The translations under genes were made by a program, and so were the position numbers. Below are positions 36,284 through 46,240 of a stretch of DNA of 64,000 bases, piece by piece (the stretch's first letter is position 1; each line of letters begins with the position of its first letter). The stretch lies in NCBI RefSeq assembly GCF_003429105.1, contig NZ_QVTD01000001.1:1-64000 (forward strand), read 5' to 3'. A model generated the notes under the pieces. That model worked only from the letters and a program-made list of their open reading frames with translations. It was not told the DNA's origin and did not search any database. The DNA is from Peribacillus glennii (GTDB lineage Bacteria; Bacillota; Bacilli; Bacillales; DSM-1321).

Positions 36284-36850
36284 TTATCTGCTGCATCCTT
36301 CCAGCCGCCCGTATTTACGTTGAACGCTTACGATAGAACGATTTAGCCGCCCAGCAACTTCCTTAGCCGAGTAGCCTTCTGAAAACATCATTAACAGCTT
36401 TTTTTCTTCCTTAACGCTCCACGCTTTATAATTTACCGGTTTTTCTTTTTTTCTTTCTAAAGCGACCCAGGAAGGTTCAGGAATGATAGATTGATATTCT
36501 ATTTTTGAAAAGTCCAGCTTTTTTCTGTTCACTTCTGCCCACTTCCAAAAATCTTCAGGATGGATCAAGTAAAACTTTTTCGTCATTCTCGTTGCTTTTT
36601 TGGTACATGATAGTCCATGCCTGGAAATCCAGCCTCTGACAGTAGCCGGATCGACCTTTAAAACTTTGGCTAGTTCACAGGTTGTTAAATATCCTGTCTG
36701 TGCCTTTGTGTTAGAGATGCCAATCCGCTTCATTTTGCTTAGCAATGCCTGTTCAGTGCGTTCCAGCTGTCTTGCAATTGTCGAAAGCTTAACGATGCCG
36801 ACATTCTCTTTCATAAATGTTATTTCTGCTTCCGTCCAATTCTTTCTCAT
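36284..36850 (-). CDS. DNA-binding protein with two Myb/SANT-like helices and a central HTH
   Basis: A 188-residue basic protein. Near the N-terminus is a Trp-containing Myb-like unit (WTEAEITFMKENVG...SKMKRIGI); in the middle a MerR/excisionase-like helix-turn-helix (LTTCELAKVLKVDPATVRGWISRHGL); at the C-terminus a second Myb-like unit (AWSVKEEKKLLMMF...GRLNRSIVSVQRKYGRL). It should bind DNA, but targets are unknown. Proteins of this layout occur on Bacillus mobile elements and phages. ATG at 36850 follows AAAGGTGA at six bases. Confidence 0.75.
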   Translation of the reverse strand: MRKNWTEAEITFMKENVGIVKLSTIARQLERTEQALLSKMKRIGISNTKAQTGYLTTCELAKVLKVDPATVRGWISRHGLSCTKKATRMTKKFYLIHPEDFWKWAEVNRKKLDFSKIEYQSIIPEPSWVALERKKEKPVNYKAWSVKEEKKLLMMFSEGYSAKEVAGRLNRSIVSVQRKYGRLEGCSR

Positions 36851-36914
36851 TTTTATCACCTTTTTGCTTAATTTCTATGATCACTTTCATTATTCGGCTT
36901 TTTTTTAATTGCTG

Positions 36915-37596
36915 CTAGCGGCATAGGTTTCCCAAGCACTCCCCCAGGCCAATCTGGAGTTTCAGCACTTTAGCCATAGCAAGGTAAATCGGTTTTTCAA
37001 TGCCTTCCAAAATCACCTGAATTCCAAAAAACTGGAAATAACCAGAAATATTAGAAACCAATATTTCCGATTCGGCATTTTCTGAGAGGTCTATCAAGAA
37101 ATAAAGATCCAATTTTATATAATCTGGTTTAAGCTTTATCATCTTTTGCCAGGAAGCTGTATTTCTCCCAAAATGATCTAATTCGATTAGAAATCCTTTA
37201 TTTTGTAGGCATTTCAGCGTTTACCTCAATCGGGGATCATGCCACAGACGCTATTCAGCATTTGTTGCAGTTAATTGGAAATCAAGCTGGCGGTTAATAT
37301 TGCGATTGGCCTTAGTTATACCCTCAATGAAAGCTGGAAAATCCGGGTTTACAATGGTACAAGGAAAGATATTGCTAAACAACATCTTTTTCTGGTAGAA
37401 AAGGGAAAGCTTCAATTGCTTTTAAAATAAATAACGTGCCAAGTTCGTATAAATGAATATTTTTACGTGCATGATAAAAACGCTCTTCAGGATTTTCAAA
37501 ATCTTTATAATACAACAGGACTTCATACCCATATACCCGCCATTCACTTAAAGTCCATAGTGATTGGAAATGGTGGTGTATGCACCCCCCTAACAT
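36915..37596 (-). pseudogene. Broken EAL-domain gene
   Basis: Two open segments (37375-37596 and 36915-37142) plus the sequence between them read as one decayed EAL domain. The first has VYGYEVLL in the EAL position and then ERFYHARKNIHLYEL. Between them are NPDFPAFIEGITKANRN and a stop, then GFLIELDHFGRNTASW (normally DDFG). The second has LKPDYIKLD and LEGIEKP. Frameshifts and stops separate the parts, and no intact phosphodiesterase can be made. The 5' end is also uncertain. Confidence 0.8.
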
Positions 37597-37828
37597 TCCG
37601 TCAGTTCCGGTACAGCTGGTCTTTCCATATTAGTCCTCCACTTCCTTCTAAAAACCCTTAGGATTTTCGACCCAAGCGATTACTGGTACATTAGGAATAT
37701 AAAAATATTTTCAAAAATTGTCCAATCCCTATGAAACGTGAATTTACTGGATTCAATCCTTAATTCAGTCCTTCTGGTCACGGATTATCACCATCTATGC
37801 AAAAATTAACGAATTGTAAAAAAATAAA

Positions 37829-37851
37829 GACCCTGCAAGGATGGCAGGGTC
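37829..37851 (-). terminator. Terminator after LytTR regulator
   Basis: Stem GACCCTGC / GCAGGGTC followed on the minus strand by TTTATTTTTTT. Confidence 0.85.
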
Positions 37852-37859
37852 GAACGAAT

Positions 37860-38570
37860 TTACATGGACTTATAATATTGCAACTCACCCAATTTATGCT
37901 TTGAGATTTTTGCTGTTTCCACATAGTTATTGAAATAGGCTATATACATTTGCCCGCAGGCTTCAATTCTTGATAAGTATTCCAGATTGATGATATAGGA
38001 TCTGTGAGAGGCCATAAATCGTGTATCAAGCAGCTTTTCAAGGGCTGTTAACGCTTCTTTCGCTTCTATTTTTTTGTGTGTGGTGTGAATGACCGATTTC
38101 CTGTCGGCTCTTTCGATAAAATAAATCTCGTCGAACGGAATAAACATAATGCTATTTTGCTGCTTGATCATTAAATTCTTATTGCTTACAGCTTCATTAT
38201 TATTATTTTTGTGAAGCCCCTGGGCAGCCCTGTCAAGAGCCGCGTACAGCCGATTTCTCTCGATCGGTTTGAGAATATAGTCGATGGCGCTGACATCAAA
38301 GGCTTCCAATGCATAATCTTCATTTCCGGTAATGAAAATAACCTGCAGTTCCGGAAAAAGTTCCTTGCAGGACTTTATCGCTTCCATTCCGTTTAATAAC
38401 GGCATTCCAATGTCAACAAGGGCAACATCAGGCCTTCCGGTTACGATTTGGCGGATTAATTCCTCTCCATTCACCGCTTCTCCGGTTACATTGTAGTTTG
38501 GAAGGGCTTCAATGAAGTGTCTTATTAACTTTCTTGAGGAAGAATCATCCTCGGCAATTAAAATGTTCAT
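37860..38570 (-). CDS. LytTR-family response regulator (orphan)
   Basis: A 236-residue two-domain regulator. The receiver domain (1-120) shows the acidic pair in LIAEDDSS, the phosphorylation Asp in VALVDIGMP, and the Lys of DYILKPIE. The DNA-binding LytTR domain (about 130-235) includes MFIPFDEIYFIERADRKSVIHT and FMASHRSYIINLEYLSRIE. No histidine kinase lies next to it, so its partner is elsewhere. LytTR regulators commonly control cell-wall, transport or metabolite genes. Confidence 0.92.
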   Translation of the reverse strand: MNILIAEDDSSSRKLIRHFIEALPNYNVTGEAVNGEELIRQIVTGRPDVALVDIGMPLLNGMEAIKSCKELFPELQVIFITGNEDYALEAFDVSAIDYILKPIERNRLYAALDRAAQGLHKNNNNEAVSNKNLMIKQQNSIMFIPFDEIYFIERADRKSVIHTTHKKIEAKEALTALEKLLDTRFMASHRSYIINLEYLSRIEACGQMYIAYFNNYVETAKISKHKLGELQYYKSM

Positions 38571-38828
38571 TCATTCCTCACCCCCTTGCTTTCATTCCTT
38601 TTTACTAAATTCAGCGGTTATCCATTCCAAATGGCAGCCTATTTTTTATTTAGAAATAAATAACATAAATTACCAGCTAAATTGGAAATAATTGCTGCAT
38701 GTATAATTGATTTTTTATACTATTATTATAGTAGTAATATGAGTATATCAAAATAGTAAAAAATGGGTATTTATTTTGTAAAAGGATGCATTCTAAGAAT
38801 GTTTCTAATAATTTTTCGAGGTGCCAAA

Positions 38829-39347
38829 TTGAAGGAAATAATACTGATTTTATTATTGCAGCTGGCCTATGTTCCCCTATTGACCTTGCGGACCATTTTC
38901 CTGGTGAAAAATGTTACGGTTCTTGCTTCTATCATCGGCATTTTTGAAATGCTGATTTATGTATTCGGCTTGTCGTTGGTATTTAGCGGCGACCAGAGTT
39001 TCTTAGCTATGATCGTTTATGCGGTTGGGTTCGGACTCGGAATCGTGTTGGGTACGAAAATTGAACAGAAGCTGGCCATTGGTTATATAAATGTGACAGT
39101 GAATACCCAGGTTAAAAACAAAGACCTGATTGATACATTGCGGAATAACGGATTCGGTGTCACTCTCTATGTAGGGGAAGGAAGGGACAGCAACCGTTAC
39201 CGGATGGAGATTTTGACCAAACGGAATCGCGAGGGTGAATTGATTGCCACCGTTGAAAAATTTGAGCCAAAAGCATTCATCATCTCCTATGAGCCGCGGC
39301 GTTTTAAAGGCGGGTTTTTACTGGATCGAATGAAGAAGCATAATTAA
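38829..39347 (+). CDS. UPF0316 family membrane protein with DUF2179 domain
   Basis: A 172-residue protein with three N-terminal helices (IILILLLQLAYVPLLTLRTIFLV, LASIIGIFEMLIYVFGLSLVF, LAMIVYAVGFGLGIVLGTKIE) and a C-terminal soluble DUF2179 domain (about 95-165). The start is taken as TTG at 38829, five bases after GAGGTG, because family members begin right at this first helix. Longer upstream frames lack a ribosome binding site. Function unknown. Confidence 0.85.
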   Translation: MKEIILILLLQLAYVPLLTLRTIFLVKNVTVLASIIGIFEMLIYVFGLSLVFSGDQSFLAMIVYAVGFGLGIVLGTKIEQKLAIGYINVTVNTQVKNKDLIDTLRNNGFGVTLYVGEGRDSNRYRMEILTKRNREGELIATVEKFEPKAFIISYEPRRFKGGFLLDRMKKHN

Positions 39348-39370
39348 AAGATATATGTAATATGTAAATG

Positions 39371-39404
39371 GGCGGTCTCCCGAAGAAATGGAGACCGCCT
39401 CTTT
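39371..39404. terminator. Bidirectional terminator
   Basis: Stem GGCGGTCTCC / GGAGACCGCC then TCTTTTCATTT, between the UPF0316 gene and the convergent osmoprotectant operon. Confidence 0.85.
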
Positions 39405-39424
39405 TCATTTTTAAGCAGTTTGCT

Positions 39425-40981
39425 TTATTTTATTAATCCTTTTTTCTTTAAAAAATCTCTAGCAACTTCTCGTGGGTCTTCTTTATCCAAATCAACCCGG
39501 GCATTCATTTCGGCCATTTCTTTCTCAGAAATTTTGCCTGCCAGACCATTCACAACGTCTTTTAATTCAGGATATTTTTTCAGGGTTTCTTCCCGGACGA
39601 TAGGAGCTGCATAATAAGGAGGGAAGAATTTTTTATCATCTTCCAGCATCTTAAGATTGAAACGCACAATCCTGCCGTCTGTTGTATAGGCTGGAATGGC
39701 ATCCACTTCCCCTTCTTTTACAGCGGAATACATCAGGTTTGGATCCAGGCTGCGCTTTTCGCTGAAACTCATGTTATATGTTTTGACAAATGCATCATAT
39801 CCATCTTCACGTTCAAAAAAATCCGTCGGGCCGCCAAACCTGATTCCGGAGGCCTTTGGAGCAAGTTCGGAAATCGTTTTTGCCCCTTGTTGTTTATAGG
39901 TTTCCTGATTCAGGGCGAGCGCATAGGTATTTTCAAAGCCTAAGGGCTTAAGCCATTCTAACTTGTATTTTTCGCTATAGCCTTGTTTGACCCTGTTGTA
40001 TATTTCATCCGCACTGTCTTGTGGCCTATATTCTTCTTTCAGGATCGTCATCAGGCCCGTTCCGGTATATTCGACAAACATATCGATATCGCCTTTTCGA
40101 ATTGCCTGGGTCATAATTGGTGTTTCGCCCAGCCCTTCCTGGACAGTTACATTATAATCTGTTTGGTCCTTCACATATTCAGAGATGATATGAGGGAGAA
40201 TATATTGCTCAGTCCACTTTTTACCGGCAATCACAATTGTGTCTTCAGTGTTTGCTCCCCGCAATCCAAAGAACAAGGCGACTGCAGCAATTGGGATCAA
40301 GACCAAAGATAGTCTTTTCCAGGAGATTTTTTTTCCCGACCTCGGATCTGTTGCCGTTTCAAAACGCTTTAAAATGAGATCGATGACGATAGCAAGAACC
40401 GCAGCAGGTATGGCGCCAGCCAGGACCAGTTCATTTCTTGCAGTCGATAACCCACGATAAATTAAATCACCTAAACCGCCGGCACCGATAAATGCGGCCA
40501 ACGTGGCAACACCAATCGTGAGGACAGTTGCTGTCCTTAATCCCGCCATAATAATCGGCAGCGCCAGGGGAAGTTCAATCATCCGCAAAATCTGGTTCTT
40601 CGTCATACCCATCCCGCGCCCGGCTTCCACTGCTGATTGGTCGACGCCGGTTATCCCTGTAAAGGTGTTTCGCAGGATTGGCAATAGGGCATAGATGGTA
40701 AGGGCGATGATCGCTGTAATATTCCCGATTCCAAACAGCGGCAGTAAAAATCCGAATAATGCAAGGCTTGGTATGGTTTGGAAAATGGAAGCGACGCCTA
40801 TTACCGGTTCAGCGAATTTTTTTCGTCTGGCGATGAAAATGCCAACAGGTATGGCAATGAAAGTTGCGATCACTAGTGAGACAAGAGATAAAAACAAATG
40901 CTGCTGCAGTGCTTCAAGGATTTCCGGCCACCTTGTTTGGAACGTATCCATCAATTTGATAAAAAAGTTTTCATTATTCAT
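39425..40981 (-). CDS. Osmoprotectant ABC transporter, fused permease and binding protein (OpuCB/OpuCC type)
   Basis: Imports glycine betaine, choline or carnitine-like osmolytes. At 518 residues it joins a BPD permease (about 1-215, five to six helices, with EAGRGMGMTKNQILRMIELPLALP as coupling loop) to an OpuAC-type binding domain (about 240-518) preceded by one more membrane helix, so the binding domain faces outside. Binding-site landmarks include KKWTEQYILPHI, MFVEYTGTG and DAIPAYTTDGRI. The start overlaps the end of the ATPase gene by eight bases. In B. subtilis OpuC these parts are separate proteins. Confidence 0.93.
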   Translation of the reverse strand: MNNENFFIKLMDTFQTRWPEILEALQQHLFLSLVSLVIATFIAIPVGIFIARRKKFAEPVIGVASIFQTIPSLALFGFLLPLFGIGNITAIIALTIYALLPILRNTFTGITGVDQSAVEAGRGMGMTKNQILRMIELPLALPIIMAGLRTATVLTIGVATLAAFIGAGGLGDLIYRGLSTARNELVLAGAIPAAVLAIVIDLILKRFETATDPRSGKKISWKRLSLVLIPIAAVALFFGLRGANTEDTIVIAGKKWTEQYILPHIISEYVKDQTDYNVTVQEGLGETPIMTQAIRKGDIDMFVEYTGTGLMTILKEEYRPQDSADEIYNRVKQGYSEKYKLEWLKPLGFENTYALALNQETYKQQGAKTISELAPKASGIRFGGPTDFFEREDGYDAFVKTYNMSFSEKRSLDPNLMYSAVKEGEVDAIPAYTTDGRIVRFNLKMLEDDKKFFPPYYAAPIVREETLKKYPELKDVVNGLAGKISEKEMAEMNARVDLDKEDPREVARDFLKKKGLIK

Positions 40982-42128
40982 TTCTTCCTACGTCTCCTTC
41001 CACAGGTGCCGGTGGTGCAATTTTCATTCCAGCCAATCCTCTCATCATGGTTGAACGGGTGATCAGCCCCACTAGTTTTTCATTTTGAAGGACGGGGATC
41101 AGAACGGCCCCTTTGGCAAAGAGTTCAGCGACATCCGTATAAGGAGTGTCGGCTGCAACGGATTGATAGTCCCTGTCCATTATATCCTGCAAGGTTTTTT
41201 CTTCCTCCGCATAGTAGCGTTCTACGTTATCAATGGTAGCGATTCCTAGCAACTGATTTTGCTGGTTTATTACCAGTAGTGTGTCAACCTTATAGGTTTT
41301 CATCGTTTTCAGGGACTGGGCAAGGCCCCTTGTCGGCCGTGCAGTCACCACTTTCTTAAGCATAAGATCCGCTGCAACCGGAGGTGAATGATCCAATGCT
41401 TCAAGACGTTCTTCCCCGATGAACCCTTTCACGAATTCATTTTTTGGATGGCGCAGTATTCTCTCCGGCGTATCAAACTGCACAATTTCACCATCTTTCA
41501 TGATCGCGATCCGGTCTGCGATCTTGATTGCTTCGTCCATATCATGGGTAACGAAGACAATCGTTTTCTTAATGTCCTCCTGCAGATTTACCAGCTCATC
41601 CTGCAGCTGTTCACGGCTGATTGGATCAAGCGCAGAAAAAGGTTCATCCATAAGGATAATAGGCGGTTCGGCCGCCAATGCCCTGATAACACCCACACGT
41701 TGCTGCTGGCCCCCGCTGAGTTCGGCAGGAAAACGAGACTTATATTCCGCGGGATCCAAGCCCACCATATTCAGGAGTTCATCCACTTTATTCTGATATT
41801 GTTCCGGATTCCACCCTTTCAATCTCGGCACAAGGGTTATATTCTCTTCAATCGTCAAGTGCGGAAGAAGCCCGATTTGCTGAATAACATAACCGATATT
41901 CCTGCGCAGCCGAACGGGATCGATTTTGGAAATGTCTTCACCATTTATAAATATCCTTCCGCTGGTCGGCTCTATCAACCGGTTTATCATACGCATCGTC
42001 GTTGTTTTACCTGAGCCGCTGGGACCGATTAAAGCAACAAGCTCTCCCTCTTCAATGTGAAAATCAATATCCTTCAATGCGACAAACCCATCCGGATATT
42101 TTTTCCCGACATGTTCAAACGTGATCAA
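40974..42128 (-). CDS. opuCA: Osmoprotectant ABC transporter ATP-binding protein with CBS domains
   Basis: A 384-residue ATPase: Walker A GPSGSGKTTT, Q-loop YVIQQIGLLPHLTI, signature LSGGQQQRVGVIRAL, Walker B IILMDEPFSALDP, H-loop VTHDMDEA. Two CBS domains follow (about 250-370), which in OpuA-type systems sense ionic strength or cyclic-di-AMP. Start is a TTG at 42128, seven bases after AGGAG, giving the usual MITFEHV N-terminus. First gene of a two-gene operon. Confidence 0.93.
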   Translation of the reverse strand: MITFEHVGKKYPDGFVALKDIDFHIEEGELVALIGPSGSGKTTTMRMINRLIEPTSGRIFINGEDISKIDPVRLRRNIGYVIQQIGLLPHLTIEENITLVPRLKGWNPEQYQNKVDELLNMVGLDPAEYKSRFPAELSGGQQQRVGVIRALAAEPPIILMDEPFSALDPISREQLQDELVNLQEDIKKTIVFVTHDMDEAIKIADRIAIMKDGEIVQFDTPERILRHPKNEFVKGFIGEERLEALDHSPPVAADLMLKKVVTARPTRGLAQSLKTMKTYKVDTLLVINQQNQLLGIATIDNVERYYAEEEKTLQDIMDRDYQSVAADTPYTDVAELFAKGAVLIPVLQNEKLVGLITRSTMMRGLAGMKIAPPAPVEGDVGRNE

Positions 42129-42754
42129 TAAAAATCTCCTACTTTCCAAAAAAAATTATGTAATTATATCTGCATATTTATCACTTATTAGTGATTCCCA
42201 ATAGTGGATTGTTTAATAAAGTGAAATTTGTGGGAAGACCAAGCATCAAATTGTGTTTCCATCAGGAATTAGAAAAAAGGGTGGCAATAAAGATATTTGT
42301 GGAGTTTCCCTTCCAGCCGGGGAGTTTCAGGTAAGGGATTTATTCAGTATCGTTCCTGAAAATAGAAATAAATTTCGCGCAACAAATAGGGGGTATCTGA
42401 AGAATTGAATTCAAGATATCATGGCTGATGCACCGAACCTTACAATCTATCAAGCCAAAACCCACAATCAAATAAAATTTGCTCCAATTTATAAATTAAT
42501 TTCAACCTTCATTTTAATAATCCTAATGGCTAAATGCCTGACACATCCCAACTAATAAACAATGCGGCACAGCATTTAAAACAATCCTACCGAATGTTAT
42601 TACCCCTGATTGAACCATGATAAACCACTTTTGATAATTTTATTAAAAGGCTCTGTATTGATATTTCACCAAAACAAAAAGGACCCCTAAAAAAGGTCCT
42701 TCAGTTTATCTTCTTGTTGAACCACTTTACTCCACCTCTGTATCGTTATTTTTA
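42129..42754. other. Long intergenic region upstream of opuCA
   Basis: About 625 AT-rich bases. A short hairpin GGACC/GGTCC with flanking A/T lies at 42679-42705. I see no gene with a ribosome binding site. The right end holds the promoter of the divergent MarR-paiA unit. Confidence 0.5.
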
Positions 42755-42766
42755 TTGCAAATGCAA
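42755..42766 (+). promoter_or_regulatory. MarR-type operator 1
   Basis: TTGCAAATGCAA, an inverted repeat with TTGCA arms, in the leader of the MarR gene. A second near-copy lies 46 bases downstream. Likely autoregulatory; predicted from symmetry and position. Confidence 0.5.
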
Positions 42767-42800
42767 CAATTTAGGTTAAATTCAATATATGTTGTTTTTA

Positions 42801-42812
42801 TTGTATATGCAA
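42801..42812 (+). promoter_or_regulatory. MarR-type operator 2
   Basis: TTGTATATGCAA, a near-copy of operator 1 with the same ATTTTTATTG lead-in, placed 27 bases before the MarR start codon. Confidence 0.5.
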
Positions 42813-42838
42813 CAAAAATATGTATGAAGGAGTTAATG

Positions 42839-43835
<997 letters not shown>

Positions 43836-43858
43836 CTTTTCTTGAAAGGTGGATTATT

Positions 43859-44081
43859 GTGTATATTCCTAAATACTTTAAAGTCACCGATATTAATGAA
43901 ATTTGGGATTTTGTTCAAAAAAACTCTTTTGGTGGGAGAAATTCAGGCTGCATATAAATTAAGTCAGAACCGAAATGAAACAGAGTATATTAACATCATT
44001 GATTAATTAAAAAATGAAGGAAATCCAAATTCGAAACAAACAGCAGAACTGATGGAAAAGAGATTAACAAATCACATATAA
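43859..44081 (+). pseudogene. paiB: paiB with internal deletion
   Basis: The PaiB start is clear: GTG at 43859 behind GAAAGGTGG, reading MYIPKYFKVTDINEIWDFVQKNSFG. At about 43933 it jumps, in a shifted frame, to the C-terminal end: GEIQAAYKLSQNRNETEYINIID, an in-frame TAA, then LKNEGNPNSKQTAELMEKR. Roughly the central three quarters of the usual 200-residue protein is missing. The remnant lies directly after paiA, as expected for the paiAB operon. Confidence 0.85.
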
Positions 44082-44460
44082 GCCCACTTGTATTTAACCC
44101 TCAGATGCGGGAATTAAAGGATGAAACGGAGCTGTCATATTGGCATCTTCTCTTCAGATTGTAAAAGATTGCACTTAAAGTTTGTTTAATATCCCAAATG
44201 ATCAATAAACTGCGAATATGCAAGTTCTTATTCATACTTTGTATATTTTCAGCATTTTATATTTAAAAAACATACTGCCATAAACACCATTGTTTAATTT
44301 CCAAATACACTTTATTTAGTTTAATGCACTCTTTAATCTATAAAGATAAACAGCTGACGTAGTAGTTGTAGTATACGGGGGAAACAGGACTAATTTAAAA
44401 TGATCTGATTAATGCTATACTTGGTAGCATATATGGCATTTGAAAGGAGTTAAATATCAC
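44082..44460. other. Intergenic region
   Basis: About 380 AT-rich bases between the paiB remnant and a small gene. No supported reading frame. A possible promoter for the small gene lies near 44395-44425. Confidence 0.45.
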
Positions 44461-44652
44461 TTGAAATACATTAAATCGCAAATGAAACAGCTGATCAAAG
44501 AAAATAAAGAATTGCAAAGCCGTTTAAAAGAAATGATGGAAGAACACGACCTTGAGAAAAACTTTGCCCTCAAGGCACTGTACCATGCAGAAGTTGCTGA
44601 AGGGGGAAAATACCAGCTAGCATACCAAGCACTTGACTTGCCAAAAGGGTAG
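44461..44652 (+). CDS. Small coiled-coil protein (63 aa), unknown
   Basis: A 63-residue charged, helical protein: KYIKSQMKQLIKENKELQSRLKEMMEEHDLEKNF and a C-terminal ALYHAEVAEGGKYQLAYQAL. TTG at 44461 is chosen because AAAGGAG lies eleven bases upstream; the earlier TTG at 44440 is inside that ribosome binding site. No family recognised. It probably forms a coiled-coil dimer. Confidence 0.6.
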   Translation: MKYIKSQMKQLIKENKELQSRLKEMMEEHDLEKNFALKALYHAEVAEGGKYQLAYQALDLPKG

Positions 44653-45277
44653 GTCATTTTTTTATATTGTAATCACACTCCAATCGCAATCTGCCCGATC
44701 CCGTTAGCTAAATAAAAAAATTAAACCTTTTCAGAATAAAACCAAGGGATAGCAGGTGGTATTCCTGCTTCTGGTAAAAGATACACAAAAACGAAATACA
44801 AACAAATTAGGATCCCAAAAAAAAGAAACGAATATAGAAAGCAATGGACTAACTCTTTTAAAAACATCATATAGTCCGCATACAAAACTGGATAATCCAC
44901 GGGTTAGCTCAAAAAATGCTATGGGACATATAGAAAAGTGTTCAATTATAAAACTTTAACATTGTTGAAGACAGTAATCACCAAGAAAAATAAGGCTTGA
45001 AAAATTAATCCCCAGACAGGAATATTCATCTATATACACCATCCTATATTGCAAACATCTAAAGGGATTGTAACAAACAATTCGGCCTTTAGTTGAATAC
45101 CTTCAAAATACGCAGCAGATTCTTTCATATAAACTGTCACAAGAAGGGACAAAACCTTTCAATGATGTTATAATTAAAAAGTAATATGGTAATTATTATT
45201 AAAAAAAATATTACTTTGGGTCTTTTTCTGACTTTCCTTAGTCACTTTCCCTCCGTAATGGGAAAGGAGACTAACAA
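44653..45277. other. Long intergenic region
   Basis: About 625 bases of AT-rich DNA. A plus-strand open frame at 44756-44959 has no convincing start signal and low-complexity composition, so I do not call it. No repeats or RNA genes seen. Confidence 0.5.
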
Positions 45278-45538
45278 ATGTCTCAAGATCAAATAGAAAA
45301 GATGTTAGAACAACTCTGTTACTTCAAAGATGTAGGAATTACACATACATTTTCACAAAATCAAAAACCAATACTCTCAGTTATATGTATAACCCTTGAT
45401 AATCAAATCGAAATAACGCAAGCCTTCCGAATTAGGTATATAGAAAGACAAACAACTAAAATTTATGGTAATGTTAAATCGACTGCCCTTGCGATCAATG
45501 AAGCAATAAGTAGTAATCTAGAAACAGCCACTAATTAA
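45278..45538 (+). CDS. Small hypothetical protein (86 aa)
   Basis: An 86-residue soluble protein starting MSQDQIEKMLEQLCYF behind GGAAAGGAGACTAACAA, with an immediate terminator after the stop. Predicted alternating beta strands (PILSVICITLDNQIEITQAFRIRYI) and a C-terminal helix (STALAINEAISSNLE). No family recognised; strong start and end signals support a real gene. Confidence 0.7.
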   Translation: MSQDQIEKMLEQLCYFKDVGITHTFSQNQKPILSVICITLDNQIEITQAFRIRYIERQTTKIYGNVKSTALAINEAISSNLETATN

Positions 45539-45554
45539 ATTTAGTGGTTTTTTT
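45528..45554 (+). terminator. Terminator
   Basis: Stem CCACTAA / TTAGTGG overlapping the stop codon of the 86-residue gene, followed by TTTTTTT. Confidence 0.8.
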
Positions 45555-45658
45555 ATGTACTAAAGTTCTAAGCTATGTCTACAGATAAACAAACTACGAA
45601 ACGAGATATACATTCACTCATCTTCAACGAACCTGCCTCGTTAGCCCAATAAGAAAAA

Positions 45659-45676
45659 GCTGCCCGTGCGGACAGC
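45659..45676 (-). terminator. Possible terminator of psiE gene
   Basis: On the minus strand GCTGTCC / GGGCAGC with one G-U pair, followed by TTTTTC. It lies 160 bases after the psiE-family gene, so the assignment is tentative. Confidence 0.45.
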
Positions 45677-45838
45677 CCTACTCTTCAACTCTTACACCCA
45701 TTAGTTTAAAAAGCTCCCTTTATCATGTGTTAATACTGTTAAGTATCATTTCTTTCTATAATTAAAAAAAGTAAATCCCTCTTTTTAGAATTTATCCAAC
45801 CAAATAACACGTATATATGTGTTAATTTATATGTATTT

Positions 45839-46240
45839 TTATTTCTCCTGTCTCTTTTCAGTATTTTTAGAAGATGATATTTCTAAAAAATAAGCGATCA
45901 TTAAAACCAATATGACAAGAGATAAAATAAAGTTATCTATGGGATCATCACGGTTTACTATAATAAAACGTAATGTCGCTGTTATACCTATATATAAGAG
46001 ATATCTTATCGGAAAATGATACCCTTCTCTAAAATACTTAACGATTGTGGATAGAAACGCAAAATAAAGAAAAAACACAAGAATTTCCTGTAACATATTA
46101 TGAACTTCCAGGCTTGTCCCCATTACCTCTAATACAATCATCCATAATTCACGTATCATTGCTAAGGTTAACATGAGTCCTAGTATTATTAATGAACCGT
46201 TAAGGATATATTGAAAACCATTAGTAATCCTGTCATTCAT
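45839..46240 (-). CDS. PsiE family (phosphate-starvation-inducible) membrane protein
   Basis: A 133-residue protein with four helices and the PsiE hallmark near the C-terminus: RYLLYIGITATLRFIIVNRDDPIDNFILSLVILVLM. Its role is unknown; E. coli psiE responds to phosphate limitation and cAMP-CRP. ATG at 46240 lies eight bases after AGGAGG. Confidence 0.88.
   Translation of the reverse strand: MNDRITNGFQYILNGSLIILGLMLTLAMIRELWMIVLEVMGTSLEVHNMLQEILVFFLYFAFLSTIVKYFREGYHFPIRYLLYIGITATLRFIIVNRDDPIDNFILSLVILVLMIAYFLEISSSKNTEKRQEK

Noticed and set aside
36284..37596. Integrated mobile element around the Myb-like DNA-binding gene and EAL remnant
   Set aside because: No integrase, transposase, terminal repeats or attachment-site duplication could be found.
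44756..44959. Plus-strand 67-codon frame
   Set aside because: Weak start signals, low-complexity Lys/Asn/Ser composition, no terminator or recognised feature.
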